Below, in pieces: positions 32,056 to 43,194 of a stretch of DNA of 43,310 nucleotides. Position 1 is the first letter of the stretch, and each line of letters starts with the position of its first letter. The position numbers were made by a program, and so were the translations under genes. A model generated the notes under the pieces. The model had not been told where the DNA came from and did no database searches. It was given only the letters and a program-made list of their open reading frames with translations. Source of the DNA: Rickettsiales bacterium (GTDB lineage: Bacteria > Pseudomonadota > Alphaproteobacteria > Rickettsiales > JALZUV01); contig JAQXAR010000026.1 in assembly GCA_029252805.1 (NCBI GenBank), positions 1-43,310 on the forward strand. Direction: 5' to 3'.

Positions 32056-33780
32056 ATGTCTAGTTCAGCACAACAAGCCACAACCGTCGATGCTTTAAAG
32101 CAAGATCGCGACCGGTTCGTCGCCTTTGCCTTCGCCTCCTCGGATATGCTCATCGAGTTAAATGAAAACCACGATATCGTCTATATTGACGGTGCCACAC
32201 GTGGATTTTTAGGCGATGCCGCAGATAGTTTTTTAAATAGAAACGTCACAGAATTATTCGAAGAAGGCCAATCAAAAAGCTGGAAACGGATCTTATATGA
32301 CATCACCAACACGGGCCGCGTACAGCAGCGAAAGCTCATTCTGGCCAGTCGAATTTTCCCCAACCTTCCCGTCGCCATCTCTGGCGTTACATTGCCGAGT
32401 AACGAAACGTCCATTTTCTTGAGCTTTTCGATCCTACGACACGAGATAGATGAAAGTGAAATTTCCGCACGTGACATCACTACCGGTTTATTCAATCGCG
32501 AAGAATTTTCGAAACGAGCAGCCGAACGCATGCGTGAGCTAGTCGATTCAGGAATTGACGCGCAGATGTCGTTGATCGACCTACCTGACTTCAAAGGTTT
32601 CCTCGATAAATTAGAGCCCGAAAGAGCCAAAGAATTAAGCCTCCAAATTGCAGAATATCTACGCAGTCACTCCATTGCTGAAGATACAGCAGGCCTCGTA
32701 GATGACGGTGTTTTCAGTTTTGTTCACGATGAAACGGTTGTAGGGGACGATGTCTTAAGTGAAGTAAAATCGCTCCTCGTCAAACTTGCCCCTACCATGC
32801 AGGGGATGACGGCACAGCTCTCAACGGTTGAAGCAAATATCGGCAATTTAAACGAAGAGGATGCCTCGCGCGCGATTCTCTACACGCTCAACCATTTTGC
32901 AGAAACAAAAGAAAACTTCAGCTTCAATTCGATCCAAGATAGTTATGATGCGCTGCTCGATGAAACCGTTCAACGCATCAGCAGTTTTAAATCCACGGTC
33001 GAAGATGATGCGTTCCAGATCGCCTACCAACCGATCGTCGATTTACGCAACGGCAAAATTCACCATTACGAAGCCCTCGTACGGTTCGATACTTCTAGCT
33101 CAGCGCACTCTTGCAACCCTTTCCAATTCATCAATTTTGGCGAACAGACAGGACTCATTAGCGAATTCGATCTCGCCATGTGCCGCCGAACGTTAGAAGT
33201 TTTGGACCGCGCGCATGATGCCGGTCGTTGGCCGCTAGTAGCGATCAACCTCTCTGGAAAATCGCTCTCATCGCAATTTTTCATGGATACGATGCTTATT
33301 CTACTGGATAAGTTCCCCCATATTCGCAAGCAACTGATTATTGAGGTGACTGAATCGGCTAAAATCACCGATATGGAATGCGCCAACCGCTTCATACAAG
33401 AGCTACGCAAACGTGGCCATGTTTGCTGCCTCGATGACTTTGGTGTCGCGGAATCCTCGTTCGACTATTTACGTCACCTACATGTGGACCACATCAAAAT
33501 CGATGGCAGTTACGTGCAAGATAACCTCGACACCACACGTGGCCGACACTTGTTACGCGCGATGGTCGGCATGTGCCGCAACCTCGGCATGACGACGATT
33601 GCGGAAATGGTCGAAGATAAGAAGACCGCCTCTGTCCTATGGGAGAGCGGTGTGCATTACGGTCAAGGCTGGTTGTTTGGCAAACCCAATACGGATGAAT
33701 CTACTTTAGAAAACTGGAATCAAAAAACGCCGGATTTCGAAGGAATGATGACGACTAAAAAAGACGAACCAGAGGACTAG
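32056..33780 (+). CDS. PAS-degenerate GGDEF-EAL cyclic-di-GMP phosphodiesterase
   Basis: In the 574-residue protein, residues about 20-120 look PAS-like (SSDMLIELNENHDIVYIDGATRGF). About 140-275 is a GGDEF fold with the opening DITTGLFNREEF but no GG(D/E)EF signature, so it is cyclase-inactive. About 310-555 is a complete EAL domain: YEALVRF, INLSG, IEVTESA, CLDDFGVAESS, HIKIDGSYV, IAEMVE, GQGWLFGKP. All metal and catalytic residues look present, so c-di-GMP hydrolysis is likely. There is no membrane segment; it is probably a cytosolic sensor-regulated enzyme. It ends 1 base before a convergent gene. Confidence 0.9.
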   Translation: MSSSAQQATTVDALKQDRDRFVAFAFASSDMLIELNENHDIVYIDGATRGFLGDAADSFLNRNVTELFEEGQSKSWKRILYDITNTGRVQQRKLILASRIFPNLPVAISGVTLPSNETSIFLSFSILRHEIDESEISARDITTGLFNREEFSKRAAERMRELVDSGIDAQMSLIDLPDFKGFLDKLEPERAKELSLQIAEYLRSHSIAEDTAGLVDDGVFSFVHDETVVGDDVLSEVKSLLVKLAPTMQGMTAQLSTVEANIGNLNEEDASRAILYTLNHFAETKENFSFNSIQDSYDALLDETVQRISSFKSTVEDDAFQIAYQPIVDLRNGKIHHYEALVRFDTSSSAHSCNPFQFINFGEQTGLISEFDLAMCRRTLEVLDRAHDAGRWPLVAINLSGKSLSSQFFMDTMLILLDKFPHIRKQLIIEVTESAKITDMECANRFIQELRKRGHVCCLDDFGVAESSFDYLRHLHVDHIKIDGSYVQDNLDTTRGRHLLRAMVGMCRNLGMTTIAEMVEDKKTASVLWESGVHYGQGWLFGKPNTDESTLENWNQKTPDFEGMMTTKKDEPED

Positions 33781-33781
33781 A

Positions 33782-34318
33782 TTAACGACCTAGAAGATCA
33801 TTGCCGGGACTGGACTTAATCCATCGCCTCGGCTGAATTTTATAAGTGTCTTCATGCATTTTCTTAGTAAGATCACTATCATGCTTAAGCTGGCCAGCAA
33901 GTGCTTTTATATCCGCTGCGATCATGAAACCATTCGACTCTAATTGACCGCTCTTTTCATCAATAAATGAAAGTAACTGCTCCATTACATAATTTCCCGT
34001 ATTGGCCAGTTCTTTAAATTTTATGGCCGCAGCAGGCTGAGATATTTCATTCTGTTCCAAGGAATCTCTCAAAGAATCAAACGCCGCTAGCGCCTCTACC
34101 CGCGCCTGCTCTATACCATGTAATTCTGCGGCAGTCGCTGCTGCACTTCCCGGCGCTGGGCGGTTGGGCGCTATATCTTTGGATAAGAGTGGAAAGGGGA
34201 ATTCTTGCCTCATCGCTTTAATGGCGACGCCAGCCCTGCCCAACATGGTCAAGGCGCGATGGATACGCCCGGTAGTTACCACATTCACCGGATTTAAAAA
34301 GTTAGACCCCATTACCAT
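33782..34318 (-). CDS. Hypothetical helical protein
   Basis: The 178-residue soluble protein is mainly helical (AAELHGIEQARVEALAAF, LEQNEISQPAAAIKF, SFIDEKSGQLESNGF), with a Pro-rich stretch near 50 and a basic tail. There is no signal or domain that I recognise. Its start at 34318 has weak support (ATTACC upstream), and an ATG two codons later is possible. It lies tail to tail with the EAL gene, 1 base apart. Confidence 0.65.
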   Translation of the reverse strand: MVMGSNFLNPVNVVTTGRIHRALTMLGRAGVAIKAMRQEFPFPLLSKDIAPNRPAPGSAAATAAELHGIEQARVEALAAFDSLRDSLEQNEISQPAAAIKFKELANTGNYVMEQLLSFIDEKSGQLESNGFMIAADIKALAGQLKHDSDLTKKMHEDTYKIQPRRWIKSSPGNDLLGR

Positions 34319-34419
34319 GTCAACATCATAGCGGTTGTCCCTTAATATTTCACTAACTTCACTTGCAAAATCTCGCGCATCGCCCTATCTAAGCCTGAGT
34401 AAATTAGTAAGGCTTAGAT

Positions 34420-34992
34420 ATGTTCATTCAAACCGAGACCACTCCAAACCCGCAAACCCTTAAGTTCCTGCCCGGCAAGCAAGTAATGCAAGCTGGTGCG
34501 ACCGCTTTCTTTACCCGCAAGGAAGAAGCAGCTGAGAAATCTGAACTCGCCGCAACCATGTTTGAAGTAGACGGCATTAATGCTATCTTTTTCGGCACTG
34601 ACTTTGTGAGTATCACCAAGAGCGAAACAGTAGATTGGGACGCGCTAAAAGCACAAATTCTCAGCCGCATTATGGATCATTTTGTCGCTGGAAAACCGGT
34701 AATGAATGACGCGACCGCCAGCGCGGACAAAGGCGGTTCTGACGAAGCCGATTCCGACATTGCGCGCACGATTAAAGAATTAATTGAAACGCGCGTGCGC
34801 CCAGCTGTGGCACAAGATGGCGGTGATATCGTCTTTAAAGGCTTTGAAGAATCTTCTGGTACCGTAAAATTAGAGCTACACGGCTCATGCTCTGGCTGCC
34901 CAAGCAGCACCATCACACTCAAAGACGGTATCGAAAACATGCTCAAACATTATGTACCTGAAGTAAAAACGGTAGAAGCAGTCGCTGAGTAG
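34420..34992 (+). CDS. Nfu-type iron-sulfur cluster carrier
   Basis: The 190-residue protein has an N-terminal Nfu_N domain (MFIQTETTPNPQTLKFLPG, to about 90) and a C-terminal NifU-like domain. The cluster-binding CXXC is in HGSCSGCPSSTITL, preceded by RPAVAQDGGDIVF. Two protomers hold a bridging [4Fe-4S] cluster for delivery to target enzymes. It is a standard alphaproteobacterial Nfu. It is preceded by about 100 gene-free bases and convergent with the transporter gene (6-base gap). Confidence 0.94.
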   Translation: MFIQTETTPNPQTLKFLPGKQVMQAGATAFFTRKEEAAEKSELAATMFEVDGINAIFFGTDFVSITKSETVDWDALKAQILSRIMDHFVAGKPVMNDATASADKGGSDEADSDIARTIKELIETRVRPAVAQDGGDIVFKGFEESSGTVKLELHGSCSGCPSSTITLKDGIENMLKHYVPEVKTVEAVAE

Positions 34993-34998
34993 ATTCCT

Positions 34999-36249
34999 CT
35001 AACGCAACGCCTCGAAGGTTCGGTCTTTATAGAGTGCCAGCGCGATGAGTGAGCAAATACAGCAAATCATCACGTAATAGGCGACAGAAGCAGTATCGCC
35101 GGTGCGATCAATCAGCCATACGCAAACCATGGGTGTGGTGCCGCCAAAGATTGTCGCGGTTAGGTTATACGGAATCGCCATGCCGGAATAGCGTACAGAG
35201 GTAGGGAACATCTCGACGAGTAGCGCAGGCACAGGGCCTAGATAACAGCCAATTAAGAATGCCAGCCCGACTTGGAGCGTGAGAATTTGCGAATAATTTC
35301 CCGGCTCTAATGCCGTAAAGAGCGGCATCACCACCACCAATATTGCAGCGGCGACCACCATCAACACCTTCTTACGGCCAATCTTATCCGAGAAGATGGC
35401 CGAGAGCGGGAACGCCACCAGCATCGCCAGCAGGTTGAGGGTATTGATGGAGAGCGATTCGCTTTTCTCCAACCCCATATGCAATTCGTTAAAGGAGATA
35501 AAATAGATCGCGACCAGATAGAATGGCATGGTCACGGTCATGTAGATCGCAAAGGCTTCCAGCATCTCGCGCCAGTGGCTTTTGAAAGCTTGTTTAACCG
35601 GGGATTCTGCGAGTATCCCCTGCTCTTTCGCCGCCAAGTAAGTGGGGCTTTCTTCGCAATGCGAGCGAATGTAGAAGCCAACAAAACCAATCGCAATACC
35701 GAGGATGAATGGCACGCGCCACCCCCAGGTGAGGAAGTCTTCCTCCGGCAACATCGAGAATAAATTGGCGACGATAGAACCCATCATAAAACCAATAATC
35801 AAACTGCTCATCGACATCGAACCGATAAAGCCACGCTTGGCTTGCGGGGAATGCTCGACCATGAAGGCCATCGAGCCCGAAAACTCTCCGCCCAATGACA
35901 AGCCTTGCAGCACCCGAATCATCGTCAACAGCACCGGCGCCATCACGCCGACCATCTCATACGTGGGAAGTAAGCCAATACAACCTGTCGGAATCGCCAT
36001 CATCAAAACGGCGACGGTTAACGCCATTCGGCGGCCATATTTATCGCCCAGCCAACCGAAGAAGACCGCGCCGACCGGCCGCGCAATAAAACCAGCGGCA
36101 AAAACGCCGTAAGTGGCGATTAAGCCAACGACAGGATCGGTTCCGGGAAAGAATAGATCGCGCAACACCACCGCCATATGGCCATAAATGGCGAAGTCAT
36201 ACCACTCCAACCCATTACCGACCATAGATGCAGTGATGACTTTACGCAT
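34999..36249 (-). CDS. MFS transporter, metabolite:H+ symporter family
   Basis: The 416-residue protein with 12 hydrophobic helices belongs to the MHS (ProP/ShiA/KgtP-like) branch of the major facilitator superfamily. It has the N-terminal VGNGLEWYDFAIYG, the loop 2-3 motif GWLGDKYGRRMAL and its repeat DKIGRKKVLM. Substrates in this branch are osmolytes, dicarboxylates or aromatic acids; which one cannot be told. It begins 6 bases after ybaB and takes the position where recR usually follows dnaX-ybaB. Confidence 0.9.
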   Translation of the reverse strand: MRKVITASMVGNGLEWYDFAIYGHMAVVLRDLFFPGTDPVVGLIATYGVFAAGFIARPVGAVFFGWLGDKYGRRMALTVAVLMMAIPTGCIGLLPTYEMVGVMAPVLLTMIRVLQGLSLGGEFSGSMAFMVEHSPQAKRGFIGSMSMSSLIIGFMMGSIVANLFSMLPEEDFLTWGWRVPFILGIAIGFVGFYIRSHCEESPTYLAAKEQGILAESPVKQAFKSHWREMLEAFAIYMTVTMPFYLVAIYFISFNELHMGLEKSESLSINTLNLLAMLVAFPLSAIFSDKIGRKKVLMVVAAAILVVVMPLFTALEPGNYSQILTLQVGLAFLIGCYLGPVPALLVEMFPTSVRYSGMAIPYNLTATIFGGTTPMVCVWLIDRTGDTASVAYYVMICCICSLIALALYKDRTFEALR

Positions 36250-36255
36250 GAATTT

Positions 36256-36558
36256 TTAGAAGGGTAGCTTCATGCCGCCAGTTGCGTCTGACATGGCATC
36301 AGCATTGAGTGTATCTGCCTTTTGCTTGGCATCGTTAAAGGCGGCCATGACGGCGGCTTCGAGCATCTCTTTATCTTCAGGGTCGATGAGATCTTCGGAG
36401 ATTGAGATCGCTTTCATATCATGCTTGCCTGAGAGGGTGACTTTCACTGCACCGCCGGCGGTGGTGCCCTCAACCTCCATTGCCGCCAACTCTTCTTGCA
36501 ATGTCGCCATCTTGGCTTGCATTTGTTGGGCTTGTTTCATCATTTTTTGAATATTCAT
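36256..36558 (-). CDS. ybaB: YbaB/EbfC family nucleoid-associated protein
   Basis: The 100-residue protein has the conserved MNIQKMMKQAQQMQAKMATLQEEL opening (quoted in part) and the KVTLSGKHDMKAISI core. YbaB/EbfC binds DNA as a dimer and is thought to affect nucleoid organisation and repair. It lies 5 bases after dnaX in the usual dnaX-ybaB pair. Confidence 0.95.
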   Translation of the reverse strand: MNIQKMMKQAQQMQAKMATLQEELAAMEVEGTTAGGAVKVTLSGKHDMKAISISEDLIDPEDKEMLEAAVMAAFNDAKQKADTLNADAMSDATGGMKLPF

Positions 36559-36563
36559 GGGAC

Positions 36564-38237
36564 TTATGCTCCGAGTTTTATTTCTTTAATTTCTGAACCG
36601 GGGAAAGCGGCTAGCACCTCTTCCACCAATGGATGTTTACGAATTTTCGCCTCTTGCGCGGCGATTCTGCTGTCTTTTTGTTCACGTAGAGACGGATTTC
36701 CCGGCTCGCTACTGACGACAACCATCCATGCATCACCGCTCCACTCTTTGAGCTTTTCGGAAATCTCGGCTGGCACATCGCGGCCTACACTCTCGCCAAA
36801 ATTAATCTCTAGCTTACCTCTAGAGAAACTCACCAAACGTGATTCCGTATAAAGCTGATGAGAGAGCATCATTTCTTTTTTGCGTTTAAACAGTTCGACG
36901 ATACTGGCAAAGCTGGCAAAATCATCGGAACGCTGCGCTTCTTCCAATAGGTTTTCATTAGCAACAACCTCAGGCGCGGGTGCGGCGACTGCGACAGGTG
37001 TGGGGGCGGCTATTGCAACAGGAGCTGGCGCGGGTGCCGCCGGTGCCGATACCGTTGGTGTCGCCGCAGAACTGCTTGCTGTTTCTGCTTTCAGCTTTTT
37101 CAGCAATTGACCCGGATCTGGCAAATCAGAAAGATGTGCAAGGCGGATGATAATCATCTCCGCTGCGGCCAGAGCGTTGCTTACTTGCGCAATCTCCTGC
37201 ATGCCTTTGGCGAGTACTTGCCAACTGCGTGTTAGAAGCCCCAAGCTCAACTTGCCTGATAATTCTTTTAGGCGGGTATATTCCGGTGCAATCTCTGCCC
37301 CATCGGCTTGCGTATTTGTTTTAAGTAATGTGATTTCATGCACACGCCCCATCAATTCCTGTAGAACCAACGCCGGATCATTTCCATCTGCATATTGCGC
37401 GCGCAGTAACCCGATCGCTTCGCTCACTTCGCCCGCATAGAGGTGCTCTAGCAAACTTACGGTACGGCTCTTATCTGCCATGCCTAGCATTTGCGCAACC
37501 TTGCCTGTAGCGACCGTTGTTTTGCCCTGTGCTTCATCGCCCAAGGCAATGGCTTGATCGAGCATAGAAAGTGCATCACGCACAGAGCCTTCGGCAGCTC
37601 CTGCAATAAGCTTCAACTCATCTTCGGCGATGGTGACATTCTCTTTTGCGGAAATATTCGCCAAATGCGCGGCAAGCTCTGAGACCTCCACACGACGTAG
37701 ATCAAATTTCTGACAGCGAGACAGGATCGTGATTGGAATCTTACGAAGTTCTGTGGTCGCAAAGATAAATTTCACATGCTCCGGCGGCTCTTCCAGCGTT
37801 TTCAAAAGCGCGTTAAACGCACTTTTAGAGAGCATGTGCACCTCATCAATAATATAGATTTTGGCGCGCGCTTGGCCGGGAGCATAATGCACGGTCTCAA
37901 TAATATCACGGATGTCATCAACACCAGTACGCGAGGCGGCATCCATTTCCATCACATCAATGTGGCGATCTTCGGTGATGGCAACGCAATTGGCGCATTT
38001 TCCGCACGGGTTGATATTGGCGCCGCTATTGCCATCTTCGCCGATACAGTTGAGCGCCTTGGCGATAATGCGCGCGGTCGTCGTTTTACCGATTCCGCGA
38101 ATTCCATGCAGCAAGAAGGCATGCGCCACACGGTTACGCTCAATGGCATTCGAGAGGGTCTGCACGAGCACCTCTTGGCCAATAAGATCATCAAAAGTAG
38201 TGGGACGGTATTTCCGTGCGAGAACGCGATATTCCAT
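36564..38237 (-). CDS. dnaX: DNA polymerase III subunit gamma/tau
   Basis: The 557-residue clamp-loader ATPase has Walker A (HGIRGIGKTTTARI), a zinc module with four Cys (ALNCIGEDG, then CGKCANC), Walker B (IYIIDEVHMLS), SRC arginine finger (TILSRCQKFDL) and sensor 2 region (GAAEGSVRDALSML). A Pro/Ala-rich linker at about 400-440 leads to the C-terminal tau-like domain. It follows the SRP RNA gene and precedes ybaB on the same strand. No obvious frameshift site for gamma production is seen. Confidence 0.96.
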   Translation of the reverse strand: MEYRVLARKYRPTTFDDLIGQEVLVQTLSNAIERNRVAHAFLLHGIRGIGKTTTARIIAKALNCIGEDGNSGANINPCGKCANCVAITEDRHIDVMEMDAASRTGVDDIRDIIETVHYAPGQARAKIYIIDEVHMLSKSAFNALLKTLEEPPEHVKFIFATTELRKIPITILSRCQKFDLRRVEVSELAAHLANISAKENVTIAEDELKLIAGAAEGSVRDALSMLDQAIALGDEAQGKTTVATGKVAQMLGMADKSRTVSLLEHLYAGEVSEAIGLLRAQYADGNDPALVLQELMGRVHEITLLKTNTQADGAEIAPEYTRLKELSGKLSLGLLTRSWQVLAKGMQEIAQVSNALAAAEMIIIRLAHLSDLPDPGQLLKKLKAETASSSAATPTVSAPAAPAPAPVAIAAPTPVAVAAPAPEVVANENLLEEAQRSDDFASFASIVELFKRKKEMMLSHQLYTESRLVSFSRGKLEINFGESVGRDVPAEISEKLKEWSGDAWMVVVSSEPGNPSLREQKDSRIAAQEAKIRKHPLVEEVLAAFPGSEIKEIKLGA

Positions 38238-38270
38238 AAGATTAGAACCATTCTTCTTTTTATTATAAAA

Positions 38271-38359
38271 GGCCGGCAGCGACCCGAAGAGAAAACCGTT
38301 ACGGCTGCTGCCTCTCGGCCCTGACCGGGTTCACGGACACTTCGCCCGCTGACCGACCC
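38271..38359 (-). ncRNA. ffs: Signal recognition particle RNA, small bacterial (4.5S) type
   Basis: On the minus strand the core CCCGGTCAGGGCCGAGAGGC and AGCAGCCG match the Ffh-binding hairpin of 4.5S RNA (usual GGTCAGG..CCGGAAGG..AGCAGCC). The 5' part (GGTCGGTCAGCGGGCGAAG) pairs with the 3' part (CTTCGGGTCGCTGCCGGCC), closing a rod of about 89 nt. T-rich TTTTATAAT follows. It is directly upstream of dnaX, its usual place in many bacteria. End points are approximate by a few bases. Confidence 0.93.
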
Positions 38360-38515
38360 AAAAGGAATGTAACGTCAGTTGAGAGGCGAGACAAGGGATA
38401 ACTTCGTCATTGCCTGATTTATTCGGCCCATCCATCCATCCCAAAACCTCCTGCGAAATGGATTACCTGAACGAGCCGAGTACTGACGATTTTATCGGGT
38501 AAAAATTCAGCCTGA

Positions 38516-41023
<2,508 letters not shown>

Positions 41024-41070
41024 AGCACTCCCGCAAAAGGCAGTTAAGGCAAATTTTAGGCCCAGAAAAG

Positions 41071-41109
41071 AGTTATCCCCCATGCGCTAAGTGCATGGAG
41101 GATAAAACT
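41071..41109. terminator. Hairpin between gyrB and the outer-membrane-like gene
   Basis: CCATGC (41080-41085) pairs with GCATGG (41093-41098), extended by TATCC/GGATA and AGT/ACT with one mismatch and a two-base bulge. T-tracts are TTTT on plus and CTTTT on minus. It probably ends both the gyrB and the convergent Bacteroidota-like transcript. Confidence 0.6.
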
Positions 41110-41140
41110 TTTAAAAAAAATACGGAAATAATTTAGAACC

Positions 41141-42433
41141 TTAGAAAGTAAAACCGACTTTAACAACCCCTTGAGTAAAAAGTTGTTCGCCTTCACTCTG
41201 TGTTGCATACGAATACTCTTGGGTAAACCGGTAGCCTTCAATTGAACCACCGACATACCACTTCCCCGTAGCAAAATAAGCGTCCATATTCCACCCTCTA
41301 AAGGGGCTGTCTTGGTCGCCAGAGCTTGCGCCTACTGGGACACCTTGAAAAGTGAACCCAAATCGGTGGCAGAAATTCTTCCCCCACTCGATGTTAAAGT
41401 TACCTCCTAAGGAAACTCCGACACCTGCCGTGTTGGAAGAGACAAAATCAACAGCAGCCGTTAAACCACCTAAACCGATCAAGGTCATACGGACATCGCC
41501 GTCATCTTCCAATTCAAAAGGAAGGCTTAACCCTCCACTAAAAATGGCAGTTTGAAGCGCCTTCCCTTCATCGAGATGGTTAATTCCTCCTGTACGCACT
41601 CTATCTACATCTAAAAGAATTGAACCTTCAGCAGCAGCCCACCAGTCAATGGCGCGCTTTGTGTGCATAGCATCCTTCCAAATATTGGTGGAAGGTAAGC
41701 GTTCAAGCCCAATCGTCAAAGCTGTAAACTCTGAATTGAAAGTTCTGAACTTATGCGTACCCCCAGTAATACCTGCCGACAAAACGAATTTCCCCGGTAA
41801 GTAAGTCGGGCGCAATGCCACGACTGATGCACTTAATTCCGCTGGAGAAATTGCCTTTTTAGGGCCTCCAACTGAAGTAAAGTTCACGCTTACACCACCA
41901 TCCTCCAAAGGACGGACGGTGAGGTTTGCTGTTTGAACAGCTCCTGGTTGTTGAATGTCTAACTGAAGTTGAGCTTTAATAGCTTCCTCAAGTGGAGCAG
42001 ACATACCATAACCTTCATAAACTTTTGTGCCTTTGGCGAAAAACTTGAAGTCGTCTCCAATTTCTTCTGCTGAAGACTTCAGGGTTATATCAATATTGAT
42101 GTCCTGAGCTTTCTGGCTCAAGAATGCCACTTCACGCGTAAGATTATCAATAGTTTCTGCATCAACATTTTTTTGTGCTTTAGCAACTTGCAAGGCTGCC
42201 TTAGCATTTGACCATCCCAACACTACCCCATGCAGGTTTTTTTGGTTGCTCGTCCACGCTTTGGTTCCTGCAGTCCGATTTCCCCAATCATAAACACCAT
42301 TGGCATTTACGGGAAGTCCGACAGCAAGTACCTCTGCAAGGACGTTTTGTGGTACTTTGTAATTTTTTTCCGTTTGTGCGTTCATATTGATCGCAAAAAA
42401 TCCGACAAGGATGATTAATAGTAAATGCTTCAT
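41141..42433 (-). CDS. Outer-membrane-type hypothetical protein, Bacteroidota-like
   Basis: The 430-residue exported protein has signal peptide MKHLLLIILVGFFAINMNA (cleaved before Q or QTEK, the Bacteroidota style). The C-terminal half is rich in short beta strands (FVLSAGITGGTHKF, VGVSLGGNFNIEW, WYVGGSIEGYRF). It ends VVKVGFTF, whose terminal Phe is typical of outer-membrane barrels. The N-terminal half has a possible coiled-coil. I do not recognise the family with certainty. The AT-rich leader has no Shine-Dalgarno sequence. It adjoins the IS end and a gene-poor stretch. Probably horizontally acquired. Confidence 0.75.
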   Translation of the reverse strand: MKHLLLIILVGFFAINMNAQTEKNYKVPQNVLAEVLAVGLPVNANGVYDWGNRTAGTKAWTSNQKNLHGVVLGWSNAKAALQVAKAQKNVDAETIDNLTREVAFLSQKAQDINIDITLKSSAEEIGDDFKFFAKGTKVYEGYGMSAPLEEAIKAQLQLDIQQPGAVQTANLTVRPLEDGGVSVNFTSVGGPKKAISPAELSASVVALRPTYLPGKFVLSAGITGGTHKFRTFNSEFTALTIGLERLPSTNIWKDAMHTKRAIDWWAAAEGSILLDVDRVRTGGINHLDEGKALQTAIFSGGLSLPFELEDDGDVRMTLIGLGGLTAAVDFVSSNTAGVGVSLGGNFNIEWGKNFCHRFGFTFQGVPVGASSGDQDSPFRGWNMDAYFATGKWYVGGSIEGYRFTQEYSYATQSEGEQLFTQGVVKVGFTF

Positions 42434-42507
42434 TTTACTGAATATTTAATGGTTAGGTGGCGGTGATTGCTGATTGCAATTCCGTACCACGTGATAAATT
42501 GAAAACG

Positions 42508-42539
42508 AACGAGAGATTAGTGTCTCGTTTTTTCTTTTC
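42508..42539 (+). terminator. Orphan rho-independent terminator
   Basis: AACGAGA (42508-42514), loop GATTAGTG and TCTCGTT (42523-42529), followed by TTTTTCTTTT, read on plus. No plus-strand gene lies directly before it, since gyrB ended 1.5 kb earlier behind its own hairpin. It may be a remnant of a displaced gene or act on minus-strand leader RNA. Confidence 0.6.
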
Positions 42540-42672
42540 TCTATTAACCGTACATGTGCATCCGAAGAATACATGAATCAAAAATGGGAACCAATCTTAT
42601 CAAGAAAAGGAGCGCAGAGTTCTGGAACAAAAAAAATAAATGTACAAGAGGTCTCAAGAGAAACTCGTGGCA

Positions 42673-42719
42673 TGTCGCCGGGCTTGGGCGCGTTTAACCC
42701 ACACAAACCGGGCGACATA
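42673..42719. repeat. Large imperfect palindrome
   Basis: TGTCGCC at the left and GGCGACA at the right frame an imperfect inverted repeat of about 44 bases (TGTCGCCsGGyTTG on both arms, with the centre GTTTAAC-like). It could extrude as a cruciform or fold as a hairpin in RNA. It has no T-run, so it is not a standard terminator. Confidence 0.45.
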
Positions 42720-43194
42720 ACGTGTTATTACTACCGACTATTATATTAACTCTTTGTTAATGTTTGATGACGGAAACCTTAACAAATGGCAAAAAATGTC
42801 GATTCTTGTGCAAAAAATGACGAATTATCCGTCTAAAGCGCGCACTCCTGCCCCTACCAGCTCATACATAGAAGCAAGGCTACCCTAGATTACCTCAATG
42901 GTGGTGACAGACGTAAGAAGAACCCTGAAAGCCCTCTATGGGAAGCTCTAGAGAAGCGTTGGGAAGCTCTCCTAGAACACTCCAACGCTATGGCTTAGGG
43001 GTGCTTGAGCTTGGCATATCGGAAGAAACCACCTAAGAGTCTATTATACAACAATTTATTCTATTCCATGTGATAATCTAACAGGACACCACAGGGGGCT
43101 ACCCCCCCTGAAACACGCTTCTAGAATTATAAAATATGGGGTGAATATGTGGGGTAAAATTTTAAAGATATATTTCAAGCTATTGATTTTTATA

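Larger units (their letters stand above)
42434..43194. other. Gene-poor region next to the IS end
   Basis: No convincing gene is seen in these 761 bases. They hold a terminator-like hairpin (42508-42539), a large imperfect palindrome (42673-42719) and an open, ATG-less coding-like fragment on plus (42837-42998; LDYLNGGDRRKKNPESPLW, then EALEKRWEALLEH) ending in TAG. The last stretch (43000-43194) shows nothing recognisable. Confidence 0.5.

Noticed and set aside
37776-38324. 182-codon plus-strand frame opposite dnaX and ffs
   Set aside because: It is antisense to the conserved dnaX ATPase core and crosses the SRP RNA gene, so it is a chance frame.
41141-42433. Contig chimera with a Bacteroidota genome
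   Set aside because: A similar gene (7925-8713) is embedded between clear alphaproteobacterial genes. Transfer explains all three better, though coverage would be needed to exclude chimerism at the ends.
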